Shown: positions 6,078 to 10,683 of the stretch, in pieces
Layout of the letters: each line of letters opens with the position of its first letter
Numbering within the stretch: the first letter of the stretch is position 1
NCBI GenBank assembly: GCA_030017815.1
Contig: JASEGX010000077.1
Location: 1-10,683, forward strand
Direction: 5' to 3'
DNA length: 10,683 nt
From: Thermodesulfobacteriota bacterium
GTDB taxonomy: Bacteria > Desulfobacterota > QYQD01
Notes under the pieces: generated by a model
What the model was told of the DNA's origin: nothing
Seen by the model: only the letters and a program-made list of their open reading frames with translations
The model's database searches: none
Made by a program: the position numbers and the translations under genes

Positions 6078-6545
6078 TCATTCTTTCTCCTTTTCCCACC
6101 GGCCACCCACTCCATGCACGCCCAATCCGCCGGACCGGAATTGATCTATAATAATCTGATAGAACCGCCCTTGCTGTTCGGGCGTAAGCAGCATTTTTTC
6201 TTCTAAGATGTGGTCTATTACCTCCTCTTCCAGCTTGATCTGTAGGGCTGTAATCTCTTCCATCTGCTTTGTAATAGCCTGTTTATCCGTCCTATCAGAA
6301 AAGAGGAGATCGGCCAGAATACGCCTCTTACTGCGCAGCTCTCTTCTAATCTGAGCCACCTTTGGCAACAAAACTTCCCTGATTGCCTCCAATTTTTTCT
6401 TCTGGTCCTCGGTTAAAGAAGGGATCAGGTCCAGGTATCCCCTAATCCTTTGGGGAGAAGGGTTGGCCCTTTTAGCTAAATAGAGATAGAGCCCCACAGA
6501 ACAGATACCTGCGAAAAAACCTATGAAAAATGAGCCTACTGTCAA
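6078..6545 (-). CDS. Membrane-anchored Spy/CpxP-like periplasmic stress or metal-resistance protein
   Basis: The 155-residue product has one N-terminal hydrophobic anchor or signal (residues 3-24), followed by a highly charged helical domain. Two LTxxQ-type motifs, LTEDQ (44-48) and LTPEQQ (120-125), are the signature of the Spy/CpxP/ZraP superfamily of periplasmic chaperones and metal sensors. The tail contains H144 in GLGVHGVGGRW. The start is TTG at 6545: a GGAGG overlapping the upstream stop is 6 nt away, and no later methionine would preserve the anchor. It lies 10 nt after the anti-sigma gene and before the TauE gene. This sigma/anti-sigma/Spy order suggests an envelope or metal stress module. 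Direct metal binding is uncertain, as few histidines or cysteines are present. Confidence 0.75.
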   Translation of the reverse strand: MTVGSFFIGFFAGICSVGLYLYLAKRANPSPQRIRGYLDLIPSLTEDQKKKLEAIREVLLPKVAQIRRELRSKRRILADLLFSDRTDKQAITKQMEEITALQIKLEEEVIDHILEEKMLLTPEQQGRFYQIIIDQFRSGGLGVHGVGGRWEKEKE

Positions 6546-6555
6546 TTTAAACCTC

Positions 6556-6963
6556 CTACTTAACCTTGTCTAAAAACATTGGGTAAAGCACCCGACCAAA
6601 TGATTCCGGCGGGAAATCATTAAAGACATCCAGGGAAAATGTATGGGCCTTGCCCGGTTTCAACCGAACACCAAACAAGTCTTTTAATGTGTCCCAAATG
6701 GATTGGGCAACCTTATTTAACCTAGTAAAAGGACTCTCTTTTTGTGGTACGAGCTTAGTATGGAGGGTATCCCAAAAATCGGCAGACGGTTCTATAGCAG
6801 GTATCTGGCCCATTAAATTCCAGACTGCTCGCATCTCTTCAAACTCTAGCATGCATTTTTGACACTTCTCTAAATGCTCCCTAAGCTTTACTTCCTCCTC
6901 TATACTTAATTCATGGTCCATAAGGGCAGATAATTTACTTCCCATATTTTGACAATCCATCAT
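6556..6963 (-). CDS. Zinc-finger (ZAS/zf-HC2) anti-sigma factor, soluble
   Basis: The N-terminus carries the zinc-binding anti-sigma motif: C4, then a helix, then H30-x3-C34-x2-C37 in HLEKCQKC. Proteins of this class bind and sequester their partner ECF sigma factor and release it on oxidation, proteolysis or another signal. Unlike many relatives, this 135-residue protein has no transmembrane segment. Residues 60-135 are amphipathic and end in VLYPMFLDKVK. It is therefore probably cytosolic, which favours a redox- or metal-responsive mode over a transmembrane one (inference). Its ATG at 6963 overlaps the sigma factor's TGA (ATGA), and a GGAGG lies 5 nt upstream. A second ATG at 6960 is an equally good start with 8-nt spacing. 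Confidence 0.85.
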   Translation of the reverse strand: MMDCQNMGSKLSALMDHELSIEEEVKLREHLEKCQKCMLEFEEMRAVWNLMGQIPAIEPSADFWDTLHTKLVPQKESPFTRLNKVAQSIWDTLKDLFGVRLKPGKAHTFSLDVFNDFPPESFGRVLYPMFLDKVK

Positions 6964-7532
6964 TTAGTCCTCCATATCTCGTTAAGCGCCTTTCTAAGAT
7001 TCTGTTTGGCCCTAAAGACTAAGGACTCCACAGCCGAAACCGTAGAGCCTATTATTTCTGAAATCTGTTTATAGCTCTTATCTTCATATCGATGCAGCAA
7101 GAAAGCAACGCGCTGTTTTTCTGGCAACGCACCAATGGCATCTAGGATAGCCATGCTTAATTCCCTGCTTTCCAGGATAGAACCGGGATTACTTTTCTCT
7201 AATAAATGGCTGGGCGTCAATGGGTTTGTTTCCGAATGATTTGGATCAGTTAACGATATGGCAGGGGGATCCTTGCTTCTTAGTTCATTCAGGCACAAAT
7301 TGGTTGCAATCTTAAAAAGCCAGGTGGAAAATTTGGCCTTAGGTTTATAGTAGGGTGCCGATTTGTGCACCCTCAAAAAGACCTCCTGAGTTATGTCCTC
7401 GGCTAAGAGTCGGTCTCCAGTGTATCGATAAATGAAATTTAGCAAACCCTTCTGATGCCTTTCCACCAATCGCCTGAAGGCCAGAAGATCACCATGGGCG
7501 ATTCTTTTCATTAAGATGACATCGGAATCCAT
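6960..7532 (-). CDS. ECF-family RNA polymerase sigma factor (RpoE-like)
   Basis: This 190-residue protein has the two-domain plan of group 4 sigma factors. Region 2 (about residues 15-86) includes FRRLVERHQKGLLNFIYRYT, DRLLAEDITQEVFLRV (core binding) and FSTWLFKIATNLCLNELRSK (-10 recognition). Region 4 (about 127-185) includes ALPEKQRVAFLLHRYEDKSY and the helix-turn-helix YKQISEIIGSTVSAVESLVFRA, which reads the -35 element. A proline/serine-rich linker (88-118) joins them. It leads an apparent four-gene operon with its anti-sigma factor, the Spy-like gene and the TauE permease. Autoregulation is likely from family practice, but I could not identify a convincing ECF-type promoter. No clear RBS precedes the ATG. 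Confidence 0.95.
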   Translation of the reverse strand: MDSDVILMKRIAHGDLLAFRRLVERHQKGLLNFIYRYTGDRLLAEDITQEVFLRVHKSAPYYKPKAKFSTWLFKIATNLCLNELRSKDPPAISLTDPNHSETNPLTPSHLLEKSNPGSILESRELSMAILDAIGALPEKQRVAFLLHRYEDKSYKQISEIIGSTVSAVESLVFRAKQNLRKALNEIWRTK

Positions 7533-7538
7533 GACCTG

Positions 7539-7544
7539 ATTATA
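7539..7544 (-). promoter_or_regulatory. Possible -10 box directly upstream of the sigma-factor gene
   Basis: A perfect TATAAT on the minus strand ends 6 nt before the ATG at 7532. A start site about 7 nt downstream would coincide with the ATG. The -35 region is poor, matching consensus at only 2 of 6 positions at 17-bp spacing. AT-rich chance occurrence is possible. Confidence 0.25.
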
Positions 7545-7647
7545 TACTTTATCCTATTACATTAAACACAGAAATCGAGGGAAACTTGCGGCTAGTTAAG
7601 AAATTTTGGGAGTATATCGAGACCCTGAACTATTGGTAGTCACATAG

Positions 7648-8130
7648 TCATCTAAATCTTTCATCTGCTTTCACCTTATGTATCTTATTTGTTTTTCCAG
7701 AAAGCCAGCCTATTCGCCCGGCTTTTTGTTTGTCGAATTCCGGAACATAAGGTTTTATGTCCAGCAGTGGTGTGCCATCCACAACATCCACATCTTCGAC
7801 TTGAAGCGTCCGCCCTTCAACTTTTACCAGTCTGACTACAGATATTCCTATAGGATTTGGGCGCCGGGGTGCCCTGGTAGCAAATACACCGTGCAGATGG
7901 TCGTCCATAAATGGCTTAACCTGTAAGGAATAACCTTCTGAAAGATGAAAATGATAAATTAAAATAATGTGTGAAAATCCTTCGATATCTCTAAGGCCAT
8001 CAACATATTCCGGTTCTATCTCTATTGTTCCGGTGATACCTCTGGCGGCGGTTGGCTGTATGGGCATTCCTTTGATATCTTTAAAGGGAGAACGGATTAT
8101 GCCTATCGGCCTAAGTATTATCTTTTTCAT
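7648..8130 (-). CDS. trmO: TrmO/TsaA-family tRNA (t6A37)-N6 methyltransferase
   Basis: The enzyme uses S-adenosylmethionine to methylate threonylcarbamoyladenosine at position 37 of tRNA, adjusting the anticodon loop. The 160-residue sequence shows the family blocks in order: PIGIIRSPFK (8-17), ARGITGTIEIEPEYVDGL (29-46), DIEGFSHIILIYHFH (48-62), GVFATRAPRRPNPIGISVVRL (81-101) and DVVDGTPLLDIKPYVPEFD (115-133). The central RxPxRPNPIG loop is the family's SAM-pocket signature. It is shorter than the 235-residue E. coli protein and lacks its C-terminal domain, as in many archaeal and anaerobe versions. A GGGGA is the best RBS. It follows the DsrE-family selenoprotein gene by 47 nt on the same strand, so the two are probably co-transcribed; no functional link is known to me. 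Confidence 0.9.
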   Translation of the reverse strand: MKKIILRPIGIIRSPFKDIKGMPIQPTAARGITGTIEIEPEYVDGLRDIEGFSHIILIYHFHLSEGYSLQVKPFMDDHLHGVFATRAPRRPNPIGISVVRLVKVEGRTLQVEDVDVVDGTPLLDIKPYVPEFDKQKAGRIGWLSGKTNKIHKVKADERFR

Positions 8131-8177
8131 AATTCCCCTATACTATCCATGAGTTTTCCAATAACGATCGTTCCTGC

Positions 8178-8489
8178 TCAAAACGTAATAACCTTGTCGG
8201 CGTCCCTGGCCAATTCATATAGGTCGTCCATCCAGGCAATCGGGCAGGTACTCGATCCCACGAGACCGTGGGATTTCATACAAACCCCTCAGACGTAAAA
8301 ATCTCCCTGGAACTGGTTAACTTGCTCCATAACATTGAATTCTTCGGTGCCGCTTTTTTCAAAACATACCCCTTTCCCGAGCATAAACACACCGACATCG
8401 TCACCCTTTTTGACCCCCACATTGGCCAACCTCAGGGCATTATATATTGTCTCTCCATCGTCCGTAGTAATAATAAATAGAATTTTCAT
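8178..8489 (-). CDS. DsrE-family selenoprotein (UGA-encoded Sec67, UxxC box)
   Basis: The reading frame opens at ATG 8489 with a GGAGG 8 nt upstream. It encodes MKILFIITTDDGETIYNALR, then LANVGVKKGDDVGVFMLGKG, up to GDFYV at residue 66. It then meets TGA (8289-8291) and continues in frame as GVCMKSHGLVGSSTCP, IAWMDDLYELARDADKVITF, ending at TGA 8178-8180. The total is 103 residues, the expected size for this DsrE-like group. The interrupted position corresponds to the first cysteine of the family's CGxC box before the K-S-x-G segment, giving U67-G-V-C70. A SECIS-like hairpin starts 15 nt after the UGA. DsrE-like proteins handle sulfur transfer or redox chemistry in the cytosol, and selenocysteine versions are, to my knowledge, known from deltaproteobacteria. 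The alternative is a nonsense mutation in a pseudogene. C42 and C81 are further cysteines. The substrate is unknown. Confidence 0.85.
8255..8274 (-). promoter_or_regulatory. Bacterial SECIS-like hairpin downstream of in-frame UGA
   Basis: On the minus strand ATCCCACG pairs perfectly with CGTGGGAT, an 8-bp stem, around the tetraloop GUCU. The apical sequence is therefore GGUCU, the same as in the E. coli fdhF SECIS loop that SelB recognises. It begins 15 nt after the UGA (8291-8289). The loop guanine lies about 22-23 nt downstream, within the normal bacterial spacing. It lies within the coding sequence, as bacterial SECIS elements do. Confidence 0.82.
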
Positions 8490-8547
8490 CCCCTATCCCT
8501 CCTTTCGCTATAGACATCGCATCTGGATTTATCTTGTAATGCGCATC

Positions 8548-8556
8548 ATCATATCA
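8548..8556 (-). promoter_or_regulatory. Extended -10 promoter candidate for the dsrE-like/trmO operon
   Basis: TGATATGAT on the minus strand matches the extended -10 pattern TGnTATAAT with one mismatch. A weak TTACTA lies 18 bp upstream. Transcription would start near 8541, giving a leader of about 50 nt that contains the GGAGG site. The divergent arsR promoter lies immediately to the right. Confidence 0.4.
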
Positions 8557-8585
8557 GAAAAGTCAGCAGATTAGTAAAAAAATTC

Positions 8586-8627
8586 TTGACATGATTGGTT
8601 ATTTGGCTATATTACCAAATAACCAAT
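8586..8627 (+). promoter_or_regulatory. arsR promoter with perfect 13-bp palindromic operator
   Basis: TTGACA (8586-8591) and TATATT (8608-8613) are spaced by 16 bp. ATTGGTTATTTGG (8594-8606) is repeated exactly in inverted orientation at 8615-8627, with an 8-bp centre that contains the -10 box. The palindrome thus covers the spacer and -10 region. A bound dimer would block polymerase, the standard way an ArsR-family repressor silences its own operon. The symmetry and boxes are directly visible; binding by the downstream regulator is inferred. Confidence 0.85.
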
Positions 8628-8659
8628 ATTAAGAGTAGCTACCTACGGAGGATAGCCCC

Positions 8660-9016
8660 ATGTCAACGGCAAAGAAGGGAAAGATCAGCACACGGACGCA
8701 GGCCCGGTTAGAAGCCCGCGCGAAGATAATTAAAGCCCTGGCTCATCCCAGCCGCCTGTTCATCGTCGAAGAACTATCCAAGGGAGCCCGATGCGTGAAT
8801 GAACTCACGGAAATGATCGGCGTCGATGTTTCGACGGTCTCCAGGCATCTCTCTGTGCTAAAGGCTGCCGGTATAGTTCAGGACAATAAACACGGAACTC
8901 AGATTTACTATATACTGCGGATACCCTGCATCCTTAATTTTTTTGACTGTATCGAGTCCGTATTAGTAGCTAATGCCCAAGCCCATATGAAGCTGCTGAA
9001 GACCAGGCGCGCCTAA
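8660..9016 (+). CDS. ArsR/SmtB-family winged-helix repressor
   Basis: This 118-residue regulator has a basic N-terminal tail followed by an ArsR-type winged helix: ARAKIIKALAHPSRLFIVEE (residues 20-39), CVNELTEMIGVDVSTVSRHL as the recognition helix-turn-helix (about 46-65), SVLKAAGIV, and the wing KHGTQIYYIL. C46 sits at the place of the classical ELCVCDL metal motif but is the only cysteine there. Two more, in PCILNFFDCIE, lie in the C-terminal dimerisation helix. Sensing through these cysteines (metal, metalloid, sulfide or redox) is plausible but unproven. GGAGG lies 8 nt before the ATG. It leads a two-gene operon with the permease 54 nt downstream and carries its own palindromic operator. 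Confidence 0.92.
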   Translation: MSTAKKGKISTRTQARLEARAKIIKALAHPSRLFIVEELSKGARCVNELTEMIGVDVSTVSRHLSVLKAAGIVQDNKHGTQIYYILRIPCILNFFDCIESVLVANAQAHMKLLKTRRA

Positions 9017-9070
9017 AGAATTTTTAAAAATCATCTCCCGCGTTAGCTTAATCAAGAGAGGTACCCCGAA

Positions 9071-10381
9071 TTGAAACAGTGGCAAGCTATAAGCCTTATG
9101 GTCGGCATTTTTCTCGCGGCATATTTCATCCCCTTTGCTCACCCTATCGTACGGCAGTCCGGCCTGGAAGCCTTTATGATGCTCCAGGAATATGCCCGGG
9201 AACATGTGCTTCTCTGTCTGGTTCCGGCCTTCTTCATTGCCGGGGCCATCGCTGTCTTTATCAGCCAGGCCAGTGTTATAAAATACTTTGGTGGCCAGGC
9301 CAAAAAGTGGCTGGCCTATTCCGTAGCCTCGGTATCCGGATCCATCCTGGCCGTCTGCTCCTGTACGATACTGCCTCTCTTTGCCGGTATCTACGCGCGC
9401 GGGGCCGGCATTGGCCCGGCCACGGCCTTCCTCTACGCCGGGCCAGCCATTAATGTGCTGGCCATCATCCTCACCGCGCGAGTGCTGGGCATAGAACTTG
9501 GTGTGGCCCGCGCTGTTAGCGCCGTTGGTTTCAGTATCGTCATCGGTCTTTTGATGCACCTGGCCTTTCTGAAAGAAGAACGGGAAAAGGCCAAGAAGGC
9601 CGCGGCCATATTGCTGCCTGAGGAAGAACAGGGCAAGCCACTTTGGAAGATGATTATTTACTTTACTCTAATGATCGGCTTTTTGGTCTTTGCCAACTGG
9701 GGCAAGCCAGGTGATGTTAAAATTACCTTAAATAATGGAACTGTGCTGGAGGGAGTTCTCTCTGGTGAAACGCTGACCGAATACCACTTTAAGGAAATTG
9801 ACGGCAACGCAATCCAGGTTATTCCAAAGGATAATATCTCTTCCCTGGATTATGCCCCCTCGTTTTATACCGGCATTTATACAGCTCGCTTTTATATTGC
9901 AGGGGCCGTGCTTCTTGGACTCCTCGGGGTACTTTCCCTCTGGTTCAAACCGGCGGAACTGAGGGAGTGGGGAGCGTCAACCTGGAGCTATGCCAGGATG
10001 ATCTTGCCTCTTCTTTTCCTTGGTGTACTGGCAGCGGGGTTTCTCCTCGGACGACCGGGACATACAGCCCTTATTCCGGAAAGGTGGATAGCAACCAGTG
10101 TGGGCGGAAACTCCTGGTTCTCGAATGCCTTTGCCAGTGTAGCCGGGGCGTTTATGTATTTTGCCACGCTGACTGAGGTTCCAATTTTACAGGGCTTACT
10201 CGGTGCCGGAATGGGGAAAGGCCCAGCCCTGGCGTTACTCCTGGCCGGACCAGCTCTAAGCCTGCCCAGCATGCTGGTCATTCGCCAAGTTATGGGCACC
10301 AAAAAAACTATGCTTTTTATTACCCTGGTCTGTGTTATGGCTACAGTTGCCGGTAAGATTTTTGGTACGTTCTGGGGATAA
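9071..10381 (+). CDS. ArsP-type permease (PF03773/DUF318-like) with a soluble insert
   Basis: The product is a 436-residue polytopic membrane protein made of two related halves. The first half carries CSCTILPLFAG (C96, C98), then GIGPATAFLYAGPAINVLAI (113-132). The second half carries TEVPILQGLLGAGMG (368-382), then KGPALALLLAGPALSLPSM (383-401). These paired P-L-F/P-I-L and GPA.N/S.P motifs define the permease family that includes ArsP organoarsenical exporters. Residues about 213-263 form a hydrophilic insert (DVKITLNNGTVLEGVL, then IQVIPKDNISSLDY) that looks like a small SH3/Sm-like beta barrel. The start is TTG 9071 with AGAGG 9 nt upstream; an internal ATG at 9098 is possible but would trim the first membrane helix. 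Control by the upstream ArsR suggests efflux of a metalloid or thiol-reactive compound. The true substrate is unknown. Confidence 0.85.
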   Translation: MKQWQAISLMVGIFLAAYFIPFAHPIVRQSGLEAFMMLQEYAREHVLLCLVPAFFIAGAIAVFISQASVIKYFGGQAKKWLAYSVASVSGSILAVCSCTILPLFAGIYARGAGIGPATAFLYAGPAINVLAIILTARVLGIELGVARAVSAVGFSIVIGLLMHLAFLKEEREKAKKAAAILLPEEEQGKPLWKMIIYFTLMIGFLVFANWGKPGDVKITLNNGTVLEGVLSGETLTEYHFKEIDGNAIQVIPKDNISSLDYAPSFYTGIYTARFYIAGAVLLGLLGVLSLWFKPAELREWGASTWSYARMILPLLFLGVLAAGFLLGRPGHTALIPERWIATSVGGNSWFSNAFASVAGAFMYFATLTEVPILQGLLGAGMGKGPALALLLAGPALSLPSMLVIRQVMGTKKTMLFITLVCVMATVAGKIFGTFWG

Positions 10382-10626
10382 TTGGTAATGTCAAAAGTTT
10401 CATGAAAAACAACCACAGAGTGCACGGAGAAAACTAAAGATTATTCAAGAAAACAAAAGAAAACGGTAGAATCAGTTGATTGTTGTCATATGAAAATATT
10501 GCTACAATTGACTACTAACAACGGACTATGGCCTACTGACATTACTAAGAAAGCAGTTTCTGAGACGATTGAGAAAAGGGCGAGAAGATTTGGAGGCCAC
10601 AGAGGGGAGAAAATAAATCTTATCTT
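10382..10626. other. Intergenic sequence with degenerate CCACAGAG...GAGAAAA repeats
   Basis: There is no convincing gene here. Two related motifs are visible: AACCACAGAGTGCACGGAGA with AAAC following (10411-10434), and GGCCACAGAGGGGAGAAAAT with A following (10594-10614). Both are purine-rich and about 180 bp apart. They may be direct-repeat remnants of an intergenic element. No clear terminator follows the permease stop codon. Confidence 0.35.
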
Positions 10627-10683
10627 AAGAGCCTCTTGCAAAACTGTTTGTCATCCCCGAATGTTTCTATCGGGGATATGGTT
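10627..10683. repeat. Partial MITE-like repeat with ATCCCCGA...TCGGGGAT hairpin, cut by window edge
   Basis: AAGAG-C-CTCTT (10627-10637) is a short palindrome, followed by TTGCAAAACTGTTTGTC. A perfect 8-bp hairpin comes next, ATCCCCGA (10653-10660) with TCGGGGAT (10670-10677) around a 9-nt loop. The combination CTCTTGCAAAAC...GTCAT(C/T)CCCGAATG...TATCGGG resembles dispersed intergenic repeats I know from deltaproteobacteria. Its right half lies outside the window. Confidence 0.5.

Noticed and set aside
8289..8489. A stand-alone 66-residue protein ending at the UGA
   Set aside because: It lacks the C-terminal third of the DsrE-like fold, while the frame beyond the UGA encodes exactly that part and a SECIS-like hairpin follows. 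It is annotated as a selenoprotein instead.
8963..9559. Long minus-strand open frame opposite the permease gene
   Set aside because: It is antisense to a clear membrane protein gene, has a low-complexity composition with no family pattern, and overlaps the arsR end.
10491..10683. Open frame from ATG 10491 running off the right edge (starts MKILLQLTTNNG)
   Set aside because: It has no ribosome binding site, no recognisable family, and runs through the repeat hairpin at 10653-10677. It is probably chance.

Overview
The window reads as part of a bacterial chromosome from an anaerobe, most likely a member of Desulfobacterota ('Deltaproteobacteria') or a close lineage. This placement is inference. 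It rests on an archease/RtcB pair, a radical SAM protein, a cobalamin adenosyltransferase, an apparent selenocysteine-containing DsrE-family protein, TauE and ArsP-type permeases, and TGTCATTGCGAG-type intergenic inverted repeats. No rRNA, tRNA, CRISPR array, intact transposase or prophage gene is visible.

Layout, left to right. (1) 1-2072, plus strand: a hairpin-rich intergenic stretch, a two-step sigma70-like promoter, then archease and RtcB RNA ligase as a tight operon. (2) 2096-2626, minus strand: cobO, convergent with rtcB. (3) 2627-3248: about 620 bases without a gene, holding a pseudoknot-like fold and a nested MITE-like palindrome. (4) 3249-3716, plus strand: a RelB/RelE-type toxin-antitoxin pair whose toxin is broken by one extra base. 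(5) 3829-4698, plus strand: a radical SAM protein with a CX4CX2C cluster motif. (6) 4718-7532, minus strand: ECF sigma factor, zinc-finger anti-sigma factor, Spy/CpxP-like protein and TauE-family permease form one likely operon. It ends next to the decayed C-terminus of a MOT1-type sulfate/molybdate transporter. (7) 7648-8489, minus strand: a DsrE-family gene with an in-frame UGA, followed by trmO. (8) 8660-10381, plus strand: an ArsR-family repressor with a perfect 13-bp palindromic operator, then an ArsP-type permease. (9) 10382-10683: intergenic sequence with degenerate repeats and the start of another MITE-like repeat.

The most notable item is the DsrE-family gene at 8489-8178. The obvious ORF stops after 66 codons at a UGA. 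Reading through it gives 36 further family-like residues and turns the conserved CxxC box into UxxC. A bacterial SECIS-like hairpin with a GGUCU apical loop begins 15 nt after the UGA. An ordinary gene caller would annotate only a truncated 66-residue protein.

Functionally the window mixes RNA repair and modification (RtcB, archease, TrmO), cobalamin adenosylation, envelope or metal-stress regulation (sigma/anti-sigma/Spy), and sulfur- or metal-related transport and redox chemistry (TauE, MOT1 remnant, DsrE, ArsP). Several genes have strong GGAGG ribosome binding sites. The archease gene has none, and its -10 box sits directly upstream of the ATG, as expected for leaderless mRNA.
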